Source: Gemmiger formicilis (GTDB lineage Bacteria; Bacillota; Clostridia; Oscillospirales; Ruminococcaceae). From it: DNA of 64,000 nucleotides. The stretch covers positions 186,001 through 250,000 of the forward strand of contig NZ_FUYF01000003.1 in assembly GCF_900167555.1 (NCBI RefSeq). Direction: 5' to 3'. A program made the translations under genes and the position numbers. Below the pieces are notes generated by a model. The model was not told the origin of the DNA, did no database searches, and was given only the letters and a program-made list of their open reading frames with translations. Below, piece by piece: positions 7,884 through 16,049 of this stretch (position 1 is the first letter of the stretch; the number at the start of each line of letters is the position of its first letter).

Positions 7884-9551
7884 ATGCTGGCAAGCCTGAA
7901 AATTGAAAATGTAGCCGTTATTGAAAAAGCCGAGGTGAATTTTACCCCCGGCTTTAACGTGCTGACAGGTGAGACCGGTGCCGGTAAATCCATCCTGATC
8001 GACTCCATCAATGCGATTTTAGGCAACCGCACCTCGCGTGAGCTGGTGCGAAGCGGCGCACAGAAGGCGTGCATCTGGGCAACGTTTGAGAGTATCCCGG
8101 CCTCCGTCAAAAAGCAGCTGGAAAAATGCGGCTATGAGGTCACCGACGACCTGCTTTTGTACCGCGAGATCAACGCCGAGGGCAAGGGCAGCTGCCGCGT
8201 CAACGGCATGCCCGCCACGGCGGCGGTGGTGCGGGACATTTCGTCGGGGCTGCTCTCCATCCACGGCCAGCACGACAGCCAGAGCCTGACAAACCCGGCA
8301 CTGCATCTGGGGCTGCTGGATCAGTATGCCCAGAACCGCGATTTGTTCGCCGAGTATTACCGCCGCTACCGCGAGCTGGTCACGGTCAAGCGGCAGCTGG
8401 ATGCCCTGAACGCAAGCGAATCCGACAAACAGCGCCGCATTGAGGCACTGACCGCCGAGATCGACACCATCGACGCCGCAGCCCTGCAGCCCGGCGAGGA
8501 AAAGACGCTGCAGGAGCGCAAGAACGTCATCACCCACGCCCAGAGCATTCTGGCGGGCATCACCGCCGCCCATCTGGCGCTGGCCGGTGACGAGGACGGT
8601 GAGCAGGCGGGCGCGGCAGACCTCTTGGGCGGGGCCGTTGACGGGCTGCAGAACAGTGCACGGCTCGACGAGTCGCTGACGGCCATGTCCGAGCGGCTGA
8701 ACGACCTGTACTACAGCGCGCGCGAGCTGGCTACCGACCTGGCGGACCGGCTGGATGCCTACGGCTTTGACGCCGGGGAGCTGGACCAGATCGAAACGCG
8801 GCTTGATACGATCTACCGCATCAAGCAGAAGTTCGGCATGGAGGTCGACGAGCTGCTTGCACGGCGCGAGGCCGCCGCTGCAGAGCTGGAGACATTCCAG
8901 TCGTCGGGGCAGAAGATCGCCGAGCTGAAAGCGCAGATGCAGACGCTGTATGCCGCCGCCAAGGAGGCTGCCGAGAAGCTGACCCAGAGCCGCCTGAAAG
9001 GCTTTGCTGCCATGAACAAGGAGATGAAGGCGGCGCTGGAATTTCTGAACATGCCTGGCATCCGCTTTGCGCTCAAGCATACGCGGGGGCCGCTGTCCTC
9101 CCACGGGCAGGATACCGTGGAATTTTTGATTTCGACGAACCCCGGCGAGGAGCCGAAGCCGCTGGCAAAGATCGCGTCCGGCGGTGAGCTTTCCCGCATT
9201 ATGCTGGCGTTCAAGAGCGCGCTGGCGGACCGCGACGCGCTGCCGACGGTCATCTACGATGAGATCGACACCGGCGTTTCCGGCCTGGCCGCGGGGCGCA
9301 TCGGGCAGCTGCTGCACCAGACGGCCAGAGGGCATCAGGTGCTTTGCATCACCCACACGCCGCAGGTCGCTGCGTTTGCGGACAACCAGCTGCTGATCCA
9401 GAAGAATGTCCGCAAGGACCGCACGTTCACCGAGATCCACACGCTTGACATGGATGGCCGCGTGGAGGTGCTGGCACGGATGATCTCCGGCGACAAGGTC
9501 AGCGAGTTGAGCCTGGCCAGTGCGCGGGAATTGATTGAGAAATCCAAATAA
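7884..9551 (+). CDS. recN: DNA repair protein RecN
   Basis: A 555-residue SMC-like ATPase acting early at DNA double-strand breaks. It begins with MLASLKIENVAVIEKAEV and Walker A GETGAGKSILIDSINAIL, has a long central coiled coil, then the ABC signature ASGGELSRIMLAFK and Walker B PTVIYDEIDTGVSG, and ends with the usual GDKVSELSLASARELI. It has a strong RBS (GGAGGAG) and ends the + strand cluster. Confidence 0.96.
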   Translation: MLASLKIENVAVIEKAEVNFTPGFNVLTGETGAGKSILIDSINAILGNRTSRELVRSGAQKACIWATFESIPASVKKQLEKCGYEVTDDLLLYREINAEGKGSCRVNGMPATAAVVRDISSGLLSIHGQHDSQSLTNPALHLGLLDQYAQNRDLFAEYYRRYRELVTVKRQLDALNASESDKQRRIEALTAEIDTIDAAALQPGEEKTLQERKNVITHAQSILAGITAAHLALAGDEDGEQAGAADLLGGAVDGLQNSARLDESLTAMSERLNDLYYSARELATDLADRLDAYGFDAGELDQIETRLDTIYRIKQKFGMEVDELLARREAAAAELETFQSSGQKIAELKAQMQTLYAAAKEAAEKLTQSRLKGFAAMNKEMKAALEFLNMPGIRFALKHTRGPLSSHGQDTVEFLISTNPGEEPKPLAKIASGGELSRIMLAFKSALADRDALPTVIYDEIDTGVSGLAAGRIGQLLHQTARGHQVLCITHTPQVAAFADNQLLIQKNVRKDRTFTEIHTLDMDGRVEVLARMISGDKVSELSLASARELIEKSK

Positions 9552-9591
9552 CCCTCGCGCCGGCTGCGGGCGCATTCTATATGCACCCCCC

Positions 9592-9620
9592 TTGACAACC
9601 CGTGTTGGATATGATACAGT
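9592..9620 (+). promoter_or_regulatory. Sigma-A type promoter of the tyrS T-box leader
   Basis: TTGACA at 9592-9597, a 17-base spacer and TACAGT at 9615-9620. Predicted start of transcription is near 9627, just before T-box stem I. Confidence 0.7.
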
Positions 9621-9626
9621 ATCTCT

Positions 9627-9913
9627 TGTTAAATGCAGTGATGGGAGCCAGTACCCGTCTGTTATGTTTCAGAGAAGCCCCGGTTGGTGCAAGGGGTCGG
9701 CAGTGCAGGCGGCGGAATACAGCCCGGAGCAGCAGGCTGAACGCGAAAGCCAGTAGGCTGTGCCGTGTGCGCACGTTACAGCGCTTGGGGTGTACGCAGC
9801 CCTTTGTCTGCCGCACCCGCGAAGGCCCGCCGCCGTGAGGGACGGGCAAACAGAGGTGGTACCGCGAACTTTCGCCCTCTGCCAAATTCACATTTGGCAG
9901 GGGCTTTTATTTT
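9627..9913 (+). promoter_or_regulatory. T-box riboswitch, tyrosine-specific (tyrS leader)
   Basis: A tRNA-sensing leader. Stem I carries AGTA (near 9651), the apical AGAGA and GGTTGGTGCAAGG elements, and a specifier loop GGAATACAG whose codon TAC (9718-9720) calls for tRNA-Tyr. The T-box core AGGTGGTACCGCG is at 9854-9866. It is followed by a terminator, arms about 9874-9886 and 9893-9904, then TTTTATTTTT. Uncharged tRNA-Tyr should favour the antiterminator and allow tyrS expression. Confidence 0.95.
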
Positions 9914-9945
9914 TGCCCTTGCCGCAACAAACGGAGGTAAAACCC

Positions 9946-11166
9946 ATGACGATTTATGACGAACTGAAGGCCCGCGGCCTGATTGCCCAGGTCACCGACG
10001 AGGAGGAGATCAAGGAGGTCATCAACAACGGCAAGGCCACGTTCTACATTGGCTTTGACTGCACGGCGGACAGCCTGACTGCCGGTCACTTTATGGCCCT
10101 GACCCTGATGAAGCGCCTGCAGCAGGCCGGCAACCGCCCCATTGCCCTGATTGGCGGCGGCACGACGATGATCGGTGACCCGTCTGGCCGTACCGATATG
10201 CGCAAGATGCTGACCAAGGAGGACATCGACCACAACGCCGAGTGCTTCAAGCGTCAGATGGAGCGCTTTATTGAGTTCGGCGAGGGCAAGGCCCTGATGC
10301 TGAACAACGCCGACTGGCTGCTGGACCTGAACTACATTGAGCTGCTGCGCGAGGTCGGCCCCTGCTTCAGCGTGAACAACATGCTGCGCGCCGAGTGCTA
10401 CAAGCAGCGCATGGAGAAGGGCCTGTCCTTCCTCGAGTTCAACTACATGATCATGCAGAGCTACGACTTCTACCATCTGTTCCAGAATTACGGCTGCAAT
10501 ATGGAGTTCGGCGGCGACGACCAGTGGAGCAACATGCTGGGCGGCACCGAGCTGATCCGCCGCAAGCTGGGCAAGGATGCCTACGCCATGACCATCACGC
10601 TGCTGACCGACTCCCAGGGCAAGAAGATGGGCAAGACCGCGGGCAACGCCGTCTGGCTTGATCCCAACAAGACGAGCCCGTTCGAGTTCTACCAGTACTG
10701 GCGCAACGTCGGCGACGCGGATGTGCTCAAGTGCATCCGTATGCTGACCTTCCTGCCGCTGGAGCAGATCGACGAGATGGACCACTGGGAGGGTGAGCAG
10801 CTGAACAAGGCCAAGGAGATTCTGGCCTACGAGCTGACGAAGATGGTCCACGGTGAGGAGGAGGCCGAAAAGGCGCAGGCCACTGCCCGCGGCCTGTTCA
10901 GCGGTGCCGCCGACCACGAGAATATGCCCAGCACGAAGCTGGACGCCGAGCTTGTCAAGGACGGTGGTGTCGGCCTGCTGGCCGCCATGGTCGCCGCGGG
11001 TCTGTGCAGCTCCAACCGTGAAGCCCGCCAGCTTGTCCAGCAGGGCGGCGTCCTCGTCGACGGCGAGAAGGTCACCGACCCGAAGGCTGTTCTGACCGTT
11101 GACGCGCTGAATAAGGGCGTCGTCATCAAGAAGGGCAAGAAGGTTTACCACAAGGTTGCGCTGTAA
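9946..11166 (+). CDS. tyrS: Tyrosyl-tRNA synthetase
   Basis: A 406-residue class I synthetase that charges tRNA-Tyr. It has a degenerate HIGH region (DSLTAGHFMAL), GGDDQWSNMLGG in the tyrosine pocket, a KMSKS-like loop KKMGKTAG and a C-terminal S4 RNA-binding domain. I place the start at ATG 9946 (MTIYDEL), after ACGGAGG; the frame is open back to 9760 but that part is T-box RNA. A hairpin lies at the stop codon. Confidence 0.97.
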   Translation: MTIYDELKARGLIAQVTDEEEIKEVINNGKATFYIGFDCTADSLTAGHFMALTLMKRLQQAGNRPIALIGGGTTMIGDPSGRTDMRKMLTKEDIDHNAECFKRQMERFIEFGEGKALMLNNADWLLDLNYIELLREVGPCFSVNNMLRAECYKQRMEKGLSFLEFNYMIMQSYDFYHLFQNYGCNMEFGGDDQWSNMLGGTELIRRKLGKDAYAMTITLLTDSQGKKMGKTAGNAVWLDPNKTSPFEFYQYWRNVGDADVLKCIRMLTFLPLEQIDEMDHWEGEQLNKAKEILAYELTKMVHGEEEAEKAQATARGLFSGAADHENMPSTKLDAELVKDGGVGLLAAMVAAGLCSSNREARQLVQQGGVLVDGEKVTDPKAVLTVDALNKGVVIKKGKKVYHKVAL

Positions 11167-11184
11167 AGCAGGGCTGCTTTACAG
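11161..11184 (+). terminator. Hairpin overlapping the tyrS stop
   Basis: A perfect inverted repeat, CTGTAAAGCAG at 11161-11171 and its complement at 11174-11184, containing the stop codon. No U-run follows, so it may stabilise the 3' end rather than terminate by itself. Confidence 0.4.
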
Positions 11185-11240
11185 CAATCTCAACACATAA
11201 ATACAAGGCCGCAATCCTCCCGCCCGCACCACAAACGGTG

Positions 11241-11270
11241 TTGGACAGGGGGATTTTTGTATGGTATACT
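11241..11270 (+). promoter_or_regulatory. Promoter of the AT-rich hydrolase gene
   Basis: TTGGAC at 11241-11246, 18-base spacer, TATACT at 11265-11270. It lies downstream of the first in-frame start of the open frame (11238), which supports the start at 11298. Confidence 0.6.
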
Positions 11271-11297
11271 GGAACAAATTTGTGGAGGATAACTATT

Positions 11298-11900
11298 GTG
11301 GATAAAGCAGTTATTTATATACATGGAAAAGGTGGTAATGCTGAAGAAGCTATTCATTACAAACCACTCTTTAGTAATTGTGATGTGATTGGTCTCGACT
11401 ATACTGCACAGTTTCCATGGGAAGCAAAAGAAGAATTTCCATTACTTTTTAATTCAATTTATAGAAACCACAAGACTGTTGAAGTAATTGCCAATAGCAT
11501 TGGAGCGTATTTTGCTATCAATGCCTTATCAAATCAGCAAATAGAGAAAGCATATTTTATTTCGCCCGTTGTAGATATGGAAAGGCTTATTGCTGATATG
11601 ATGATTTGGGCAAATGTTACAGAGGATGAACTCAAAGAGAAAAAAGAAATTCAGACAACCTTTGGAGAGACCCTTTCATGGGATTATCTTTGCTATGCAA
11701 GAGAAAATCCTATTATATGGGAAATCCCAACGCACATTTTGTATGGTGAAAAAGATAATCTTACCTCTTATGGAACGATACTTGAATTTGTACAGAGGAC
11801 TAATTCAACACTTTCTATTATGAAAAATGGAGAGCATTGGTTTCATACGGATGAACAAATGAAATTTCTTGATGAATGGATAATAAAATCTTCCAAATAA
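11298..11900 (+). CDS. Alpha/beta hydrolase (AT-rich, likely acquired)
   Basis: A 200-residue small alpha/beta hydrolase beginning MDKAVIYIHGKGGNAEEA. A nucleophile elbow IANSIGAYFA (Ser in an N-S-I-G context), the acid-bearing YGEKDNLTS and the late GEHWFHTDEQ supply a plausible Ser-Asp-His triad. Substrate is unknown. The start is GTG 11298, 9 bases after GGAGG. Base composition is strikingly AT-rich (AAA, GAA, TTT, ATT codons) against GC-rich neighbours. It has its own promoter, and a hairpin terminator follows. This looks like a single-gene horizontal acquisition. Confidence 0.8.
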   Translation: MDKAVIYIHGKGGNAEEAIHYKPLFSNCDVIGLDYTAQFPWEAKEEFPLLFNSIYRNHKTVEVIANSIGAYFAINALSNQQIEKAYFISPVVDMERLIADMMIWANVTEDELKEKKEIQTTFGETLSWDYLCYARENPIIWEIPTHILYGEKDNLTSYGTILEFVQRTNSTLSIMKNGEHWFHTDEQMKFLDEWIIKSSK

Positions 11901-11956
11901 ATTCCAGTTTGTGCGTCGGGGCGTCGAGAACGCTGCCCCGACGGATTGCAACCCAC

Positions 11957-11994
11957 AAAAAGGTGTAGCCTTGCAAAAGGGCCGCACCTTTTTT
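11957..11994. terminator. Bidirectional hairpin terminator
   Basis: AAAAAGGTG and CACCTTTTTT arms enclose an imperfect inner stem. The site can end transcription of the + strand hydrolase and of the decayed - strand gene next to it. Confidence 0.65.
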
Positions 11995-12008
11995 GATGCC
12001 TATTTTCC

Positions 12009-12128
12009 TCAGCACTGGCGCGTCAAACGGACGTAAAATTTCACGGCGCGTCCTACGGTCTCGACGCGGATACGCTCGTTGTTGCCGTGCGGGGTGCCGC
12101 ACTCCTCAGCGGTCAGGTCGGTTATTAA
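12009..12128 (-). pseudogene. Remnant of an M20-family peptidase C-terminus
   Basis: Read on the - strand, the segment gives TDLTAEECGTPHGNNERIRV then ETVGRAVKFYVRLTRQC and a TGA at 12009. The pattern 'HG-NERI-VE----V-FY--L' is what I expect at the C-terminus of M20 metallopeptidases of the PM20D1/CPS1 type. Nothing of the rest of such a gene is present; the radA promoter follows directly. Codon usage is host-like, pointing to decay of a resident gene. The family call rests on a short motif. Confidence 0.4.
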
Positions 12129-12171
12129 AATTGCACTTTTCCGGCTGCAAATGTTTTTATACTGCGCATAC

Positions 12172-12200
12172 TTGCCCCCGGGCGTGTTTTGGGCTATAAT
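12172..12200 (+). promoter_or_regulatory. radA promoter
   Basis: TTGCCC at 12172-12177, 17-base spacer, perfect TATAAT at 12195-12200, 30 bases upstream of the radA start. Confidence 0.7.
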
Positions 12201-12230
12201 AAAGGGAGTATCGACTTTCAGGAGGCATCC

Positions 12231-13631
12231 ATGCCCAAAGAGAAACTCAAAACCATCTACGTCTGCACCCAATGCGGCGAGACCAGCCCCCGCTGGCTGG
12301 GGCGCTGCCCGTCCTGCGGCGCGTGGAATACCATGACCGAGGATGTCGTAGCCGAGCCTGCCAAAACGTCCTCCGGCAAGGCCGCCGCTGCGCCACGTGT
12401 AACAGGGCAGACAAGCCTTGTGCCGCAGAAGCTGAAAAGCATCAGCACCACCGAGGAAAAAAGCCGCATCGTGACCGGCATCAGCGAACTGGACCGGGTC
12501 CTGGGCGGCGGTATCGTCATCGGCAGTGTAACGCTGATCGGCGGTGAGCCGGGCATCGGCAAGTCCACGATTTTGCTGCAGCTCTGCGGCGAGGTCAGCA
12601 AAACCAAAAATGTGCTCTACGTCACGGGCGAGGAATCGGTGCGGCAGATCAAGCTGCGTGCCGTCCGCCTGAACGTACCCGAGGACAATATCTCCCTCGT
12701 TGCCGAGAGCGACGTGGACGAGATCTGCGGTCTGATCGAATCGATGAAACCCGATTTGGTCGTTATTGATTCGATCCAGACGATGCGCTGCACGGATATT
12801 TCGTCGTCGTCCGGCACGGTCAGTCAGGTCAAGGAGAGCTCGGCGCGCTTTTTAAATGTAGCAAAAACGCTGGAGATTCCAACCTTCATCGTCGGCCATG
12901 TCAACAAGGACGGCGCGATTGCCGGCCCCAAGGTCATGGAGCATATTGTGGATACCGTGCTTTACTTTGAGGGCGACAAGACCTTGCCGTACCGCGTGCT
13001 GCGGGCCGTCAAGAACCGCTACGGCTCCACGAATGAGATCGGTATGTTCGATATGACAGGCCGCGGCCTTGCGCAGATCGAGAACCCGTCACAGGTCATG
13101 CTGGAGGGGCGGCCCATCGGCATCAGCGGCACCTGCGTAGCCTGCGTCATGGAAGGCACGCGCCCGGTGCTGAGTGAAATTCAGGCGCTGGCGACGAAAA
13201 CAAGCTTTCCCAGCCCGCGGCGCACGGCGAGCGGCTTTGACTACAACCGCATGTACCTGCTTTTGGCCGTGCTGGAAAAGCGCGCCGGATACGCCTTTTA
13301 CAATCAGGATGTCTACATCAACATCATCGGCGGCCTGAAGCTGGACGAGACTGCCTGCGACCTGCCGGTCTGCATCGCGCTGGCGTCCAGCCTGCTTGAC
13401 CTGCCGGTAGACGAAAAGACCATCGCCATCGGCGAGGTCGGCCTCGGCGGCGAGGTGCGCAGCGTGACCCATCTGGAAACGCGCCTGCGCGAGGCACAGC
13501 GCGTCGGCTTCGACACCGCCATTTTGCCCAAGCACAACCTGAAAATGATTGACCCTTCGCAATTTCCCGGCTTGAAGCTCGTGGGCGTGTCCTACCTGCG
13601 GGAAGCCATCAACGCAATAAAATTAAAGTGA
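12231..13631 (+). CDS. radA: DNA repair protein RadA (Sms)
   Basis: A 466-residue RecA-like ATPase that promotes branch migration in recombination. It has an N-terminal four-cysteine zinc finger (CTQCGETSPRWLGRCPSC), Walker A GGEPGIGKSTILLQL, the family motif KNRYG in RAVKNRYGSTNEIG, and a C-terminal Lon-protease-like domain with GGLKLDETACDLPVCIALAS. The start is ATG 12231 after AGGAGG; upstream codons of the open frame fall within the promoter. Confidence 0.97.
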   Translation: MPKEKLKTIYVCTQCGETSPRWLGRCPSCGAWNTMTEDVVAEPAKTSSGKAAAAPRVTGQTSLVPQKLKSISTTEEKSRIVTGISELDRVLGGGIVIGSVTLIGGEPGIGKSTILLQLCGEVSKTKNVLYVTGEESVRQIKLRAVRLNVPEDNISLVAESDVDEICGLIESMKPDLVVIDSIQTMRCTDISSSSGTVSQVKESSARFLNVAKTLEIPTFIVGHVNKDGAIAGPKVMEHIVDTVLYFEGDKTLPYRVLRAVKNRYGSTNEIGMFDMTGRGLAQIENPSQVMLEGRPIGISGTCVACVMEGTRPVLSEIQALATKTSFPSPRRTASGFDYNRMYLLLAVLEKRAGYAFYNQDVYINIIGGLKLDETACDLPVCIALASSLLDLPVDEKTIAIGEVGLGGEVRSVTHLETRLREAQRVGFDTAILPKHNLKMIDPSQFPGLKLVGVSYLREAINAIKLK

Positions 13632-13642
13632 GGAATGGACCC

Positions 13643-14527
13643 ATGCCCGAACAGAACGAAAAGAATCTCCCCAAAGCACCCGCCTTCAATCCGAAGGTCA
13701 AGGAGACCATTGCAGCCTTCAAGGAGAACAACAACCCTAAAAATCTCAATGACATCCTGAACGAGCTGGTACGCTCGCCGCTGCTGGCCCCCGCCGTGTT
13801 TGACCTGCAGGGCCAGCCAGCCCCCAAGCCGGAGGCCGATGGCCGCGTGCAGCTGCCCAAGGAGACCAAGATCAGCCTGGTAATGGTCACCAGCCCCGAG
13901 GGCAAGCGCTACTACCTGGGCTTCAGCGATTGGGACGCTGTGCACGAGTGGCAGAAGGCACAGCCCAAAGCCGCACAGCAGATCATCCTGCTGCGCTTTG
14001 ATGACTACGCCAACATGATCGCGAAAAACGCCGAGGCCAGCGGTCTGGTCATCAACCCCGGCGACAATAGTCTGCGCCTGGAACGCCCGCTGATCGAGTC
14101 CGTCAAAAAGACGAAGGACGAGGTTTCCCAGAAGATCGCAGCGCAGCTGGCCGAGCAGCAGGCCCGCCGCATCCATCCCGGCGACAAGGTCACGCTGGTC
14201 GAGCCCAGCATTCTGCCCGACGCCATGATCGACCCGGTCTGCGCGGTGCTGGCCGACGCCCCCGGTGTGGGCTCTGCCTATCTGTCCGTTATGATCGTAA
14301 ACGGTGACGCCCGCAGCTATCTGCTGGTGCTGGACGGCCCCAAGGACGAGAAGCTGTTTGCCTCCGTAGCACAGGCCGCCCGCCCGTACCTGCTCAGCCG
14401 TGAGAAGAAGATGGATCTGAACATCACGACCTCGATTTCTCCGCTGGGCCAGCAGGGTATGCAGGGCAGCGAGCCGTTCTACCGCAAGGGCATTGGCCGC
14501 GTGATTGAGGAGGATGACGACGAATGA
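13643..14527 (+). CDS. SseB family protein
   Basis: A 294-residue soluble protein matching the SseB family: an N-terminal SseB domain (about 25-130) including the pattern YYLGFSDWDAVHEWQKA, then the C-terminal SseB domain with LLVLDGPKDEKLFASVAQAARPYL. SseB in E. coli affects serine sensitivity, but the molecular role of the family is unclear. Start ATG 13643 is 7 bases after GAGGAA. It overlaps the next gene by 4 bases. Confidence 0.8.
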   Translation: MPEQNEKNLPKAPAFNPKVKETIAAFKENNNPKNLNDILNELVRSPLLAPAVFDLQGQPAPKPEADGRVQLPKETKISLVMVTSPEGKRYYLGFSDWDAVHEWQKAQPKAAQQIILLRFDDYANMIAKNAEASGLVINPGDNSLRLERPLIESVKKTKDEVSQKIAAQLAEQQARRIHPGDKVTLVEPSILPDAMIDPVCAVLADAPGVGSAYLSVMIVNGDARSYLLVLDGPKDEKLFASVAQAARPYLLSREKKMDLNITTSISPLGQQGMQGSEPFYRKGIGRVIEEDDDE

Positions 14528-15453
14528 GCGTAAAGCGTCTGCTGGACTGCACCCCCAGCGAGCTGGCCCGGTACACCAAGGCGGAGCTGCTGGACGCGAT
14601 TGCGGGCAGTGAGGGCCGCGTACTGGCGTGCGAGACCATCGGCCTGACGCCTCCGCTGCTGGTGGACGTGACGAATGCGGAGTATGCGGCCTCCCTGAGT
14701 GCTGACATTCTGCTGCTGAATATGTTTGACGTGCAGCACCCTGTCATCAACGCACTGCCGAAGGTTCCCGAAGTCGAGACCGTGCGGGAGCTCAAGCGTC
14801 TGACCGGGCGCGTCGTGGGCATCAATCTGGAGCCTTGCGACCTGCAGGCCGCCAAAAGCAACGATGGAACGCTCTGGAAAATGAGCGGCGGACGCTTGGC
14901 CACCGTAGAAAATACACGCAGGGCCGCCGAAATGGGCGTTGATCTGATCGTTCTGACCGGCAACCCCGGCAACGGCGTCAGCAACGAATTGATCGTAGAA
15001 GCGCTGAAAGCGATTTCTGCCGCCGTCGGTGACCGCGTGCTGCTGGCCGCCGGCAAGATGCATGCATCCGGCGTAGCAGGGGAGGGCGGGGAGAAAATCA
15101 TGACCCCCGCCGACGCCGAGGCCTTCATGGCAGCCGGTGCGGATATTATTCTGCTGCCGGCACCCGGCACGGTACCGGGCATCACACAGGAGTACGCGCA
15201 CAGGCTGATTGAGGTCGTGCACAGCCGCGGCAAGCTGGCACTGACGGCTATCGGCACCTCGCAGGAGGGCGCGGACGCGGCGACCATCCGCCAGATCGCG
15301 CTGATGTGCAAGATGGCCGGTGCCGACATCCACCACATCGGTGATACCGGCGTGCCCGGCATGGCCTTGCCGCAGAACATCATGGCATACTCCATTGCCA
15401 TCCGCGGCGAGCGCCACACCTACCACAAAATGGCACAGTCTGTCAACCGCTGA
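14524..15453 (+). CDS. Predicted TIM-barrel protein of unknown function (DUF7916-like)
   Basis: A 309-residue cytoplasmic protein. It alternates beta strands and helices like a TIM barrel: LACETIGLTPPLLVDVTN, GVDLIVLTGNPGNGVSN, GADIILLPAPGTVPGIT, and GADIHHIGDTGVPGMALPQN near the C-terminus. Glycine-rich loops after strands suggest a phosphate-binding site, as in phosphoenolpyruvate-mutase-like or HisA-like enzymes. I recognise the family as one often mislabelled haloacid dehalogenase-like, now DUF7916 to my knowledge, but cannot name a reaction. It is coupled to the SseB gene by a 4-base overlap and ends at a strong terminator. Confidence 0.6.
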   Translation: MSVKRLLDCTPSELARYTKAELLDAIAGSEGRVLACETIGLTPPLLVDVTNAEYAASLSADILLLNMFDVQHPVINALPKVPEVETVRELKRLTGRVVGINLEPCDLQAAKSNDGTLWKMSGGRLATVENTRRAAEMGVDLIVLTGNPGNGVSNELIVEALKAISAAVGDRVLLAAGKMHASGVAGEGGEKIMTPADAEAFMAAGADIILLPAPGTVPGITQEYAHRLIEVVHSRGKLALTAIGTSQEGADAATIRQIALMCKMAGADIHHIGDTGVPGMALPQNIMAYSIAIRGERHTYHKMAQSVNR

Positions 15454-15460
15454 TAATAGC

Positions 15461-15499
15461 AAACTGCCCGCAGGAATTTTGCGTTCCTGCGGGCAGTTT
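15461..15499. terminator. Strong bidirectional terminator
   Basis: A 16-bp perfect stem (15461-15476 with 15484-15499), outer AAA/TTT pairs and T-runs on both sides. It ends the radA operon on + and the small gene pair on -. Confidence 0.9.
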
Positions 15500-15500
15500 T

Positions 15501-15794
15501 TTATTGCAGATTGCGGTAATACTCGGACTGGCCGTCGTAGAGCGTCTTTTCCTGCAATTTATCGATCATATTCAGCCTGACCTTTATCATGGCAATCGCA
15601 GCCTCGTTTTGCGCGGCGTTCCAATCCTGCTTCAGCAGCAAAAGGCCGCGGTAATAGTCCTCGGTGCGCTTCATGCATTCGCGCAGCAGGTCGATTTCAT
15701 CGGGCGTCAGAGCCAGACTGATTTTTTGCTCGTCTGCAGCAGCAGGCTCGGGCGGCTTTTTCTTCGCAAACAATGCCATGGGATTCACACTCAC
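15501..15794 (-). CDS. Hypothetical protein, 97 aa
   Basis: A small soluble protein, not recognised. The N-terminus is basic and Pro-rich (ALFAKKKPPEPAAADEQ); the rest is predicted helical with many charged residues (TPDEIDLLRECMKRTEDYYRG). GTG 15794 overlaps the upstream gene's stop by 4 bases; an internal ATG at 15779 (MALFAKKK) is an alternative start. It is the second gene of a two-gene unit ending at the strong terminator. Confidence 0.6.
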   Translation of the reverse strand: MSVNPMALFAKKKPPEPAAADEQKISLALTPDEIDLLRECMKRTEDYYRGLLLLKQDWNAAQNEAAIAMIKVRLNMIDKLQEKTLYDGQSEYYRNLQ

Positions 15795-16000
15795 TTTTTC
15801 TTAGTAAAGAGCTTTACGGCAAACACAATAACAGCAATCGGAAGTACAATTTGAATGATAAGCGCAATCAGCACCGACAGCAGTGAGGTCGTAAGCACCA
15901 GCGTGCCGATGAGCATACCGCTGATGATACGCCACAGCCACGCAAAGACCATCAGCGCAATGATGGCCAGCAGAACCTTGATGATGGTGTCCTTGTTCAT
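15791..16000 (-). CDS. Small membrane protein, 69 aa
   Basis: Two hydrophobic segments (about 6-36 and 40-64) and a basic tail FTKKK, with AAAGGAG upstream of the ATG and a promoter of its own. Function unknown. The membrane prediction is clear, the biological role is not. Confidence 0.65.
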   Translation of the reverse strand: MNKDTIIKVLLAIIALMVFAWLWRIISGMLIGTLVLTTSLLSVLIALIIQIVLPIAVIVFAVKLFTKKK

Positions 16001-16021
16001 GATTTCAACTCCTTTTAATTC

Positions 16022-16049
16022 ATCATACCAGATTTTTCAGGAATTGCAA
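16022..16049 (-). promoter_or_regulatory. Promoter of the two small - strand genes
   Basis: On the - strand TTGCAA (16049-16044), 16-base spacer, TATGAT (16027-16022), 22 bases before the 16000 start codon. Confidence 0.6.

Noticed and set aside
9760-9945. Upstream extension of tyrS in the same frame
   Set aside because: These bases form the T-box antiterminator and terminator; the RBS and homology begin at 9946.
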